From Spirochaetales bacterium (GTDB lineage Bacteria; Spirochaetota; Spirochaetia; SZUA-6; DRHE01), in contig JAUWZD010000004.1 of assembly GCA_030615505.1 (NCBI GenBank), positions 28,996-92,995 of the forward strand: a DNA stretch of 64,000 nt, read 5' to 3'. The notes under the pieces are model-generated. The model was given only the letters and a program-made list of their open reading frames with translations. It did not search any database and was not told the origin of the DNA. Of the stretch, positions 33,687 through 41,373 are shown piece after piece (positions within the stretch are counted from its first letter, which is position 1; each line of letters starts with the position of its first letter). A program made the translations under genes and the position numbers.

Positions 33687-35174
33687 TTAAACCTTGTAGT
33701 TGAGCTCTTTCAAATAGCCTGACACTCTGGCTTCAATGTTTTCATATTCCCTTTTCATCTCTTTGAGCTCATCAATAGTTTTTTGGATGTCAATAATCTC
33801 TTCTTCCTCAGTGATATCTATATATCGGGTTATGTTTAGATTGTAGTCATTTTCTCTGATTTCAATAAGAGAGACCGGTCGGCAGTATCTTTCTATTGTC
33901 CTATCTTCTTTAAATGCTGTAACTATCTTTTCAATGTCCTGTTGTCGCAATTTATTTTGCTTTTTTCCTTCTTGATAATCACTTGCACCGTACAGAAAAA
34001 AGACCTTGCCTCTTCTTTCTTTTGGCTTGTTTTTATTCAGAATAAAAAGGCATGCGGGGATACCAGCGCCATAGAATAATTTGGAGGGTAAGCCGATCAC
34101 TGCTTCTAGAAGATCTTCTTCTAAAATGCCTATTTTTATTTTCTCCTCGGCACCGCCCCTAAATAAAACTCCGTGGGGCAGCACCACACCAACCTTACCT
34201 GCTGAGTTTACCGTGGCGATCATATGCTGAACAAATGCATAATCCCCATACCCCTTTGGAGGGATTCCGAATCTAAATCGCTTATAAGGATCATTCTGCG
34301 CAGTCTCATAGCCCCAATTTTTTAGAGAAAACGGTGGATTGGCGATGACGATATCGAACTGCTTTAATTTGCCACCGCTTAGAAGCTGAGGCTGTCTTAA
34401 TGTGTCACTTCTTTTCACAACAGCACTTGGCAGACCATGGAGAAGTAGGTTCATCTTGCATATCGCCCATGTCCCCACGTTGATTTCTTGTCCGAATAAC
34501 CCGATGTTTTTAGGGTTTTGACCTTTTTCTCGTAAATGATAAACAGATTGAATCAGCATACCGCCGGAACCGCATGCAGGATCACAAATCCTCATTCTCT
34601 CTTTGGGATCCAAAATTTCCACAAGCACCTCTACAACCTCTTTGGGAGTGTAGAACTCCCCACCTTTTTTCCCGGCACTGGAAGCAAATTGAGCAATAAG
34701 ATATTCATAAGCATCCATGAGAATATCCGGTTTTTCCAAATCCTCATTCTTAAGCGGCAAGGCGGAAAAATGATTGATTAGCTGGGAAAGAATATGATCC
34801 GGCAGTTTATCCTTGTCATTAAAAGTAACGGCTGAAAGAACCCCTTCCAGAGCTTCCGGATTCTCTTCTTCCAGGGCATCATTTGCCTTATCGATTGCAC
34901 TGCCGAGATCCTGGGTTAAGGATTGAAGATACTTCCATCTGGACCTTTCGGGGACAAAAAAATCGTGATAGTCACGATCTTCCAGGGCAAGTTTTTGATC
35001 CCCTGTTTCATCTATGATCCTTTCGACTTCTTCCTCAAAGACATCCGATAGTCTTTTTAAGAATAGAAGCCCGAAAATGTAGTTTTTATAATCCGCAGCA
35101 TCGATGTGACCCCGTAAGATATCGGCGGACTTCCATAGATGAGCTTTTAAGCGTTCCAAATTGATCTTTTCCAT
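33687..35174 (-). CDS. hsdM: Type I restriction-modification methyltransferase subunit
   Basis: 495 aa, intact. N-terminal helical domain (LERLKAHLWKSADILRGHID; NYIFGLLFLKRLSDVFEEEV), then the N6-adenine methyltransferase: GGEFYTPKEVVEVLVEIL, SAM motif DPACGSGGMLIQS, and catalytic motif IV FDIVIANPPFS. The C-terminal coiled coil (EIIDIQKTIDELKEMKREYE) contacts HsdS. It methylates the target adenine as M2S1 and protects DNA. The start ATG 35174 has AAAGG about 8 nt upstream. First gene of the operon. Because it is complete while hsdS is shifted and hsdR is stopped, methylation activity depends on whether the shortened HsdS still assembles. Confidence 0.95.
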   Translation of the reverse strand: MEKINLERLKAHLWKSADILRGHIDAADYKNYIFGLLFLKRLSDVFEEEVERIIDETGDQKLALEDRDYHDFFVPERSRWKYLQSLTQDLGSAIDKANDALEEENPEALEGVLSAVTFNDKDKLPDHILSQLINHFSALPLKNEDLEKPDILMDAYEYLIAQFASSAGKKGGEFYTPKEVVEVLVEILDPKERMRICDPACGSGGMLIQSVYHLREKGQNPKNIGLFGQEINVGTWAICKMNLLLHGLPSAVVKRSDTLRQPQLLSGGKLKQFDIVIANPPFSLKNWGYETAQNDPYKRFRFGIPPKGYGDYAFVQHMIATVNSAGKVGVVLPHGVLFRGGAEEKIKIGILEEDLLEAVIGLPSKLFYGAGIPACLFILNKNKPKERRGKVFFLYGASDYQEGKKQNKLRQQDIEKIVTAFKEDRTIERYCRPVSLIEIRENDYNLNITRYIDITEEEEIIDIQKTIDELKEMKREYENIEARVSGYLKELNYKV

Positions 35175-35193
35175 ATATCAGCCTTTATACTCG

Positions 35194-35222
35194 ATTATAT
35201 TGATATAATGATATTAAAACAA
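35194..35222 (-). promoter_or_regulatory. Promoter of the restriction operon with overlapping palindrome
   Basis: Minus strand TTGTTT (35222-35217), 17-bp spacer, TATAAT (35199-35194). A perfect inverted repeat ATTATAT-TG-ATATAAT (35194-35209) covers the -10 box and spacer and could be an operator; AT-rich sequence makes chance palindromes common. Confidence 0.45.
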
Positions 35223-35250
35223 ATAGGATAGTCAAGAAAATAATTAAATA

Positions 35251-35287
35251 TATAGTTTAACTGCAATTATATTGAAGTTAAACTATA
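35251..35287. repeat. Perfect 12-bp inverted repeat
   Basis: TATAGTTTAACT (35251-35262) and AGTTAAACTATA (35276-35287), separated by 13 bp. It lies between the hsdM promoter and the radC remnant. Too AT-rich and without a T-run to be a clear terminator; an operator or recombination scar is possible. Confidence 0.6.
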
Positions 35288-35303
35288 ATTAGCTTAATAT
35301 TTT

Positions 35304-35515
35304 TAACTTATACTCTTATATACATCAGGTGTGATAATAATATGATCTAAAGGCTTTATATCTACGGCTCGACATGCATTAAACAGCTTTTTTGCTATCT
35401 CTAAATCCTGTGGGCTGGGGTTTGGGCTTTCACCAGGATGATTATGAACAAAAATTATTGCACTTGCGCCGAGTTCAAGTACCCTTTCTATAACCTCCCA
35501 TTTGGAGCAAATATC
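35304..35515 (-). pseudogene. Remnant of a RadC/JAB-domain gene
   Basis: A 70-codon open frame without a usable start, closed upstream by a TAA at 35518-35516. It encodes ERVLELGASAIIFVHNHPG, ESPNPSPQDLEIAKKLFNA and ACRAVDIKPLDHIIITPD. The HNHPxG...PSxxD metal motif and the following strand are those of RadC (JAB/MPN) proteins, which are often carried on genomic islands. The N-terminal two thirds of the family is missing. The adjacent stretch 35516-35696 shows nothing recognisable. Confidence 0.75.
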
Positions 35516-35696
35516 TTATTTACTGATGACTGAATAATCTAAAATTCTGAACTGGATAACGGATAACTGTGAAAAATTATACTATCTTCACTTGGGATAT
35601 ATATAGGGTTTGGGTCAGAATTAATCCTTACCGTACAGAAAAATCCAGTATAACTGATCAGATAGTCAAATTCAGTGGCTTGACTTTCTGTCATTC

Positions 35697-35936
35697 TTAC
35701 AACTCATCGAGAGTGACATACTGGCCCTTCCTGATCTCTTCTCTTGCCTCGGCGATTTTTCGAAGGAACCTCTCATCGTGTTCGAGCTTATAGTCGAACC
35801 AGTCGTCCTCGTCGTGGAAGCCGATCACAATAGCGGCAGGCCTGCCATGCCGCGTGATTAGTACTTCCTCTTTCTCGGCCTCTCGAATGATGCTGCAGAT
35901 GTCGTTCTTCGCTTGTGTCATCGTGTGTGTTTTCAT
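35697..35936 (-). CDS. Phd/YefM-type antitoxin
   Basis: 79 aa from ATG 35936, which overlaps the toxin stop (ATGA). The N-terminal TMTQAKNDICSIIREAEKEE and LITRHGRPAAIVIGF are the Phd/YefM DNA-binding half; the C-terminal half (DERFLRKIAEAREEIRKGQY) would wrap the toxin. It neutralises the partner toxin and represses the operon. It lies second in the operon, the reverse of the commonest order. Confidence 0.85.
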   Translation of the reverse strand: MKTHTMTQAKNDICSIIREAEKEEVLITRHGRPAAIVIGFHDEDDWFDYKLEHDERFLRKIAEAREEIRKGQYVTLDEL

Positions 35937-36232
35937 TCTGGCACCCCATATTCTTCCAGCCATTGTCTGGTTTCCGGTTTCAGTACGAAGCCGAGCACCT
36001 CAACCCGTTTCTCCTCATCATTCACATCGTAGAACAACCTCATTTTATCGACCCTCAGTCGGTACTGCGGCTGACGCAACCCCCTGAGTCGCTTGATCTT
36101 GCTCTTGCTTTCTCTCTTGGGGGCGTTCTCAAGGTGCTTCCGCATAGCTGTCAAAAGAGACGACCGCCACCGTGCATCAAGGCTCTTTAAGACTTCCTGC
36201 GCACTACGAGCGATGACGACCTCGTATTTCAT
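35933..36232 (-). CDS. RelE/ParE-type toxin
   Basis: 99 aa. The pattern YEVVIARSAQEVLKSLDARWR ... KRLRGLRQPQYRLRVDKMRL-FYD ... VEVLGFVLKPETRQWLEEYG fits the RelE/ParE barrel, including the YRLRVDKMRLFY strand with basic residues. It could be an mRNA interferase or a gyrase poison; the sequence does not decide. First gene of the pair, only 9 nt after a consensus -10 box. The pair looks richer in GC than the AT-rich DNA on its left, suggesting separate acquisition. Confidence 0.85.
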   Translation of the reverse strand: MKYEVVIARSAQEVLKSLDARWRSSLLTAMRKHLENAPKRESKSKIKRLRGLRQPQYRLRVDKMRLFYDVNDEEKRVEVLGFVLKPETRQWLEEYGVPE

Positions 36233-36241
36233 TCTGGGAAG

Positions 36242-36270
36242 AATATAGCCAGAAATTACAGCGATGTCAA
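36242..36270 (-). promoter_or_regulatory. Promoter of the toxin-antitoxin pair
   Basis: Minus strand TTGACA (36270-36265), 17-bp spacer, TATATT (36247-36242). The toxin ATG is 9 nt further, leaving a leader of only a few bases. Confidence 0.65.
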
Positions 36271-36332
36271 GTGAAAAGCGCCAGTCTCCATTGGGCCAAA
36301 CGTGGTATAGGTTTTTAACGCCTCAGGCTCAG

Positions 36333-36397
36333 TAAGCATCCCCAAAAAATGTTTTCATGCTTATGCCCGGCTACAAGACAAGCCCTGTCTACCGGGC
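36333..36397. other. Two stem-loops in the 320-bp gap before argR
   Basis: TAAGCAT (36333-36339)/ATGCTTA (36357-36363) and GCCCGG (36365-36370) ... AGACA-AGCCC-TGTCT ... CCGGGC (36392-36397). Neither is followed by a T-run. They may be structured RNA, transcription-stop or repeat remnants. The rest of the gap shows no gene. Confidence 0.4.
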
Positions 36398-36504
36398 CCC
36401 CAAATGCACATGACCATCTAAGAAACCGAACCTGCTTCCTATCTCATCCGGAAGATTGAAATTTCTGATCTATTAAATCTGTCCTTGATTAAATTTGCAT
36501 AACA

Positions 36505-36533
36505 TTGTAAAAATATACAGTATTATATTATAA
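36505..36533 (+). promoter_or_regulatory. Promoter of the arg operon
   Basis: TTGTAA (36505-36510), 17-bp spacer, TTATAA (36528-36533), 20 bp before argR. The AT-rich spacer with GTAAAAATATAC may include an ARG box; autoregulation by ArgR is expected from the family, not shown. Confidence 0.45.
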
Positions 36534-36553
36534 AAATACGGGATGGTGGTAAA

Positions 36554-37027
36554 ATGGACAGGTCTGCCAGACTTGCTTCTTTGAGAAGGATTATTGAAAC
36601 AAATAAGGTAGCCAGCCAGGATATGCTTCTTAAGCTGCTGCAGGACGAGGGATATATCGTAACACAGGCAACTCTATCGCGAGACCTTAAGCATCTTAAG
36701 GTGGGCAAAATTCCTGACGGCAAGGGGGGCTATCTGTATACTTATTCCGATTCGGCTAATAAAGGCGGCTCGGATAAGAGCCTGGCTGAAGACTTCAAGA
36801 GAGGATATATAGGTATCGACTTTTCCGGTAACATGGCTGTGGTAAAGACCCTGCCAAGGCATGCCAGTACGGTTGCCTTTGCTATCGACAACCTGCATAT
36901 CAAGGAAATAGTAGGAACCGTTGCAGGGGATGATACTATCCTGATCCTGCCTAAAGACGGTGTGAAGCGGCAGGAACTGATTCATTCACTTAAATCTCGC
37001 ATTCCCGGGTTCACGGAGAACTTATGA
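36554..37027 (+). CDS. argR: Arginine repressor
   Basis: 157 aa. N-terminal winged-helix domain (LRRIIETNKVASQDMLLKLLQDEG, TQATLSRDLKHLKVGK) and C-terminal hexamerisation/arginine-binding domain (AVVKTLPRHASTVAFAIDN, EIVGTVAGDDTILILP, with the GTVAGDDT arginine-binding loop). It represses arginine synthesis genes when arginine is plentiful. It leads the operon and overlaps argC by 4 nt (ATGA), so the repressor is produced in step with the enzymes it controls. Confidence 0.95.
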   Translation: MDRSARLASLRRIIETNKVASQDMLLKLLQDEGYIVTQATLSRDLKHLKVGKIPDGKGGYLYTYSDSANKGGSDKSLAEDFKRGYIGIDFSGNMAVVKTLPRHASTVAFAIDNLHIKEIVGTVAGDDTILILPKDGVKRQELIHSLKSRIPGFTENL

Positions 37028-38064
37028 TCAAGGCAGCCGTTTTAGGCACTACGGGATATACCGGTTTATTACTCGTGCGCCTGCTATCTTCTCATCCGGA
37101 AATCAGTGAGATTCTTCCAGCCTCTTCGTCCAGTGCGGGGGAAAAGCTAACCAGTTTGGATCCAGGAATAGGAAATATAATTGAAGAAAAGCTGTGCTTT
37201 AGCAAGGGCAGACTGTTTACTATTCCCGAGGTGTTAAAGCAGAAACCGGATGTGGTTTTCGCAGCCCTGCCCCATTTAGAATCTGCCGGCTTATGCTCTC
37301 CATTTTTCGGCAAAGCGGTGGTTATAGATCTGTCAGCGGATTTTCGCTTGAAAGACAGGGAGGTTTTTAAACTGGCCTATGGCACTGCGCCGCCGAGGGA
37401 GGATCTTCTTCCATCTGCAGTGTACGGACTTTCTGAATGGTATAGAGAGGAGATAAAAGAAAACGACCTTATAGCCAATCCGGGCTGTTACCCCACGGCA
37501 GCCCTGCTTCCCCTCCTGCCTTTACTTGATAGTGGGATTATTCTTGGAGATGTGATTATTAATGCTATTTCCGGAATCTCCGGAGCCGGGCGGAAAGCTA
37601 AATTGGGTTATCATTTCTGCGAACGGACAGAAAATGTTTCAGCCTATGCCCCGGGCAAAACTCATCGTCATTCCTGGGAGATCGAAGCGGAATTGAGGAA
37701 GTGCAGTTCGAATGCAGCTGTTCTTTTTACTCCACATCTGGCGCCACTTAAACGGGGAATAGCGGTAACTACCGCTGCCGAATTAAAGCATGCCTCCGGA
37801 AGTGACGAAATAGAGGCTGCTTACCGAGATGTTTACGGTAAATCTCCCTTTATCTCTCTGAAAGTGGAGTCGATTCCGCAGACCGGGGATGTGTGGGGCA
37901 GCAACCGCTGTGACATCGGCTGGCACATTGATAAGAATAAGCTCCTGCTTTTTTCAGTTATTGACAATCTTATGAAAGGAGCATCAGGACAGGCGGTTCA
38001 GAATATGAATATACGTTTCGGCCTGGATGAATCATCGGGCTTAAGCTGCCACGGTGCTGTCTAG
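37024..38064 (+). CDS. argC: N-acetyl-gamma-glutamyl-phosphate reductase
   Basis: 346 aa. Third step of arginine synthesis: NADPH-dependent reduction of N-acetylglutamyl phosphate. N-terminal dinucleotide fold AVLGTTGYTGLLLVRLL; catalytic cysteine in ANPGCYPTAALLPLLPL; and the family segment HLAPLKRGIAVTT. Length is normal. It starts on the argR stop, and argB follows after 2 bp. Confidence 0.96.
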   Translation: MIKAAVLGTTGYTGLLLVRLLSSHPEISEILPASSSSAGEKLTSLDPGIGNIIEEKLCFSKGRLFTIPEVLKQKPDVVFAALPHLESAGLCSPFFGKAVVIDLSADFRLKDREVFKLAYGTAPPREDLLPSAVYGLSEWYREEIKENDLIANPGCYPTAALLPLLPLLDSGIILGDVIINAISGISGAGRKAKLGYHFCERTENVSAYAPGKTHRHSWEIEAELRKCSSNAAVLFTPHLAPLKRGIAVTTAAELKHASGSDEIEAAYRDVYGKSPFISLKVESIPQTGDVWGSNRCDIGWHIDKNKLLLFSVIDNLMKGASGQAVQNMNIRFGLDESSGLSCHGAV

Positions 38065-38066
38065 TA

Positions 38067-38846
38067 ATGAAAAAACCGGTAATTACCTTGAAAATTGGCG
38101 GGAAAATGGCGGAGCAGGAGGAGCTCATTTTCCATCTTGCAGGCGATATCAGTGAGCTTGAGAAGAAACATCTCTTCCTTTTAGTTCATGGCGGAGGATG
38201 TGAGGTTTCTCGATTGAGCAAAGAACTGGGATATGAACCGGTATTCCGGGAAGGTATACGGATCACCTCTGAGGAAGAGATGAACATTGTGGAAATGGTT
38301 TTATCCGGTAAGGTGAACAAGCGGCTTGTCCGCATTTTCCAAAGCTGCGGCCTGGACGCGGTCGGCCTCTGCGGGGCTGACGGAAGAGCTTTTACAGGGG
38401 CCGGCCTGGATGCACATGCTTCCACCAGGACAGGTGAGATCCGACGAGTAAATACCACCCTGTTTAAGATCCTGCTGGAGAATGGATTTTTTCCGATCGT
38501 TTCTTCATCTTCCATGGATGAGGCAGGACTGGGCTTGAATATCAATGCAGATTCAGTAGCCTTTGAGATCGCCTGCAGTCTGGGCAGCAGCAGTCTATTA
38601 TTCCTGTCAGATATTCCGGGAATTATGAAGGAAGGAAAGATTCTTAAGTATCTGGGAGAAGCTGAGGCCCGGGAAGAGATCAAAAGAGGTACCATTTCCG
38701 GCGGAATGATCCCCAAGGTATCCTCTGCTCTTAAGGCTTTAGAGCGCGGAGTGGGACAGATTATTATCGGTCAGTATCAGAGTAGAGGCTCTCTCAATAC
38801 CCTGCTTAATGGAAGCCGGGGAACCAGAATCAGTCTTAGGAGCTAA
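38067..38846 (+). CDS. argB: Acetylglutamate kinase
   Basis: 259 aa. Second step of arginine synthesis: ATP-dependent phosphorylation of N-acetylglutamate. Amino-acid-kinase fold: VITLKIGGKMAE at the start, LLVHGGGCEVSRLSKELG, then YEPVFREGIRIT, NINADSVAFEIACSLG and GGMIPKVSSALKALERG with the conserved catalytic Lys. The N-terminal extension associated with arginine-feedback-inhibited hexameric enzymes is absent, so control is probably mainly by ArgR. Gap to argD is 6 bp. Confidence 0.94.
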   Translation: MKKPVITLKIGGKMAEQEELIFHLAGDISELEKKHLFLLVHGGGCEVSRLSKELGYEPVFREGIRITSEEEMNIVEMVLSGKVNKRLVRIFQSCGLDAVGLCGADGRAFTGAGLDAHASTRTGEIRRVNTTLFKILLENGFFPIVSSSSMDEAGLGLNINADSVAFEIACSLGSSSLLFLSDIPGIMKEGKILKYLGEAEAREEIKRGTISGGMIPKVSSALKALERGVGQIIIGQYQSRGSLNTLLNGSRGTRISLRS

Positions 38847-38852
38847 AGAATT

Positions 38853-40073
38853 ATGCCCAATCAGGCTATCATAAAGAATCCACCCTTTCCAAACTGTTTT
38901 GCTAAAGAGCTCTTAGTGATTTCTAAGGGAGAAGGAGTATATGTAGAGGATATAGCCTGCAAGCGCTATTTGGATTTTTCAGGTGGAATTGCGGTAAATG
39001 CCCTTGGATACGGCCGGGATGACCTTGCTCGTACTGTGTATGAACAGATGAAAAGGCTGGTTCATATATCCAATATTTATACAAGCGAACCGGCCCTTGC
39101 ACTGGCTGAAAAGATGATCCGGAGCGGAGACTTTAATGCAGTGCAGTTTCTTAACAGCGGATCGGAGGCTAATGAGACGGCCCTTAAGTATGCACGCCTC
39201 TACGCACTCAGGAGCAAGGGCGAGGGTGCTTTCAAGCTCCTATGCTTTAAAAATAGCTTTCACGGCAGAACATTCGGAGCATTATCGCTCACTCCGAATG
39301 CCAAGTACCAGGAACCTTATAAGCCGCTTCTTCCCGGAGTTGAGGTACTGGAATACAACAATGTCCGGGCTCTTGAGGCCTCATTGAACAGATCATTCGC
39401 CGGTGTGATTGTGGAAGTTATCCAGGGAGAAGGGGGACTTGAGGCAATGAGTCCGGAGTTCGCTAAAGCCCTGAATGGGCTGTGCAGAAAACACGATGTA
39501 ATTCTCATAGTAGATGAGGTTCAAACCGGGCTGTCCCGTACGGGCAGCTTCTATGCCTCTCAAGTGATAGGGCTTTGCCCTGATATTATTACCCTGGCAA
39601 AACCACTGGCAGGCGGGCTTCCCCTGTCTGCTGTGCTTCTGCCTGAAAAAGTGAATAAATTGATACATTTAGGGGAGCACGGAACCACATTCGGCGGAGG
39701 TCCCGTAACCACAGCCGTTGCATTGAAGGTTTGGGAGCTTCTGTCGGATGTAAGCTTTATAAACCAGGTAAATGAGAAAGGAGTTTATTTAAAGGAATGT
39801 TTAGAAACTCTGAAAAGATCTCATTCATTCCTGGGGGAAATCAGGGGACGGGGTTTATTGATGGGTATTGAAATCCTTGACGGCAGCGAAAAAGATGAGC
39901 TGCTTACAACCTGCATGCAGGCTCTTCAGGAGCAGGGACTGCTTGTATTAAGGTCCGGTGTGAATATACTGCGGATCGCTCCACCCCTGATTATCTCCAA
40001 AACAGAACTTAAGAAGGGTATCGACATCATGGACAGGGTTTTCAGCTGGATACAGGCTGATAAGAAACAGTAG
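38853..40073 (+). CDS. argD: Acetylornithine aminotransferase
   Basis: 406 aa, class III PLP aminotransferase. Fourth step: acetylglutamate semialdehyde plus glutamate to N-acetylornithine. FLNSGSEANETALKYARLY, SFHGRTFGALSLT, IVDEVQTGLSRTG and the PLP lysine region TLAKPLAGGLPLSA are all present. Related enzymes act on succinylornithine or GABA; the arg operon supports ArgD. Followed by argG after 21 bp. Confidence 0.94.
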   Translation: MPNQAIIKNPPFPNCFAKELLVISKGEGVYVEDIACKRYLDFSGGIAVNALGYGRDDLARTVYEQMKRLVHISNIYTSEPALALAEKMIRSGDFNAVQFLNSGSEANETALKYARLYALRSKGEGAFKLLCFKNSFHGRTFGALSLTPNAKYQEPYKPLLPGVEVLEYNNVRALEASLNRSFAGVIVEVIQGEGGLEAMSPEFAKALNGLCRKHDVILIVDEVQTGLSRTGSFYASQVIGLCPDIITLAKPLAGGLPLSAVLLPEKVNKLIHLGEHGTTFGGGPVTTAVALKVWELLSDVSFINQVNEKGVYLKECLETLKRSHSFLGEIRGRGLLMGIEILDGSEKDELLTTCMQALQEQGLLVLRSGVNILRIAPPLIISKTELKKGIDIMDRVFSWIQADKKQ

Positions 40074-40094
40074 GTAAATTTAAGGAGGCAAAAA

Positions 40095-41363
40095 ATGGAA
40101 AAGAATATAAAAAAGATCGTATTAGCCTATTCAGGGGGGTTGGATACCTCAATTATTATCCCCTGGCTTAAGGAAAATTATCCCGGTGCTGAGATTGTGG
40201 CCATGTGTACCAATGTGGGACAGGATGAGGATTTAAGCGGGCTGGAAAAGAAAGCCCTGGCCTCCGGCGCCTCAAAACTCTATCTGCTTGATGTCAGGGA
40301 GGAGTTTGTTCAGGATTATCTTTTTCCCCTGCTGCGGGCAGGAGCAATCTATGAAGACAAGTACCTTTTAGGCACTTCTATTGCCCGCCCCCTGCAGGCC
40401 ATGCATCAGGTGAATATTGCTTTAAAGGAGAAGGCGGATGCCGTGGCCCACGGCTGTACGGGAAAGGGGAATGATCAGGTGCGTTTCGAGTTGACTTATA
40501 AAGCCCTGGCGCCCCATCTGAAGGTCATTGCCCCATGGCGGCTGTGGAACATTCGTTCCCGTGAAGAAGCGATTGATTATGCCGAGGAGCATAAAATCGA
40601 TTTAGGGAATATATCCAAAGAGAATATTTACTCCCGGGACTGCAATCTCTGGCACCTGAGCCATGAGGGGGGTGATCTGGAGGATCCCTGGAATCGGCCA
40701 AAGGAGGAGATGTTCAAGTTGACCAAATCGCCCAAGGAAGCGCCGGATGAGGAAAGAGAAGTCACGATTGATTTTGAAAAGGGATTTCCCGTGGGTTTGA
40801 ATGGGAAGAAGGTTCCCCCTTTACACCTGGTCGAGGAGTTGAACACGCTCGGAGCAGAAAACGGAATCGGTAGAACGGATATGGTGGAAACACGGCAGGT
40901 TGGTATGAAGAGCCGGGGCGTGTATGAGACTCCGGGGGGATCCATACTCTACGCCGCCATGAGAGAACTGGAGATGTTAACTTTAGACAGCGATGCCCTT
41001 CATTTCAAGAGAATGGTGGCTATGAAATACGCAGAGTTGGTCTATTCAGGCAAATGGTTTACTCCTTTAAGGGAATCCATGGACGCATTCATGGAAAAAA
41101 TTTCGGAATATACAGCAGGCTCTGTTAAGCTCTTTCTCTACAAGGGGAATATGATCATTGGTGGCAGAAAATCCCCGTACTCCCTCTATATACAGGATCT
41201 GGCTTCCTTTGGAGCGAGTGCATATGATCATCATGATGCCACGGGTTTTATAAATCTCTTCGGTCTTTCTACAGGAGTTACCGCTATTGTACACCATGGG
41301 GTAACAGCAGATACAGGACAGGCACCAGGCATAAAAGAGATGGCGGGATTTCATAGAAAATAA
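40095..41363 (+). CDS. argG: Argininosuccinate synthase
   Basis: 422 aa. Joins citrulline and aspartate using ATP. The N-terminal PP-loop VLAYSGGLDTSIIIPWLKE, the citrulline/aspartate-binding GCTGKGNDQVRFELTY and MKSRGVYETPGGSILY are intact. The start has AAGGAGG with 7-nt spacing. It is the last gene of the operon; argF, argH, argJ and argA are not in this window, so the rest of the pathway lies elsewhere or is supplied from outside. It ends 10 bp from the convergent kinase gene, with no clear terminator. Confidence 0.96.
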   Translation: MEKNIKKIVLAYSGGLDTSIIIPWLKENYPGAEIVAMCTNVGQDEDLSGLEKKALASGASKLYLLDVREEFVQDYLFPLLRAGAIYEDKYLLGTSIARPLQAMHQVNIALKEKADAVAHGCTGKGNDQVRFELTYKALAPHLKVIAPWRLWNIRSREEAIDYAEEHKIDLGNISKENIYSRDCNLWHLSHEGGDLEDPWNRPKEEMFKLTKSPKEAPDEEREVTIDFEKGFPVGLNGKKVPPLHLVEELNTLGAENGIGRTDMVETRQVGMKSRGVYETPGGSILYAAMRELEMLTLDSDALHFKRMVAMKYAELVYSGKWFTPLRESMDAFMEKISEYTAGSVKLFLYKGNMIIGGRKSPYSLYIQDLASFGASAYDHHDATGFINLFGLSTGVTAIVHHGVTADTGQAPGIKEMAGFHRK

Positions 41364-41373
41364 TCTTGAGGCC

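Noticed and set aside
33565..36270. CRISPR array or cas genes in the defence island
   Set aside because: No regularly spaced direct repeats and no Cas-like proteins were found anywhere in the window.
38186..38716. 176-codon open frame antisense to argB
   Set aside because: It is the mirror of conserved argB codons; no start context or recognisable fold.
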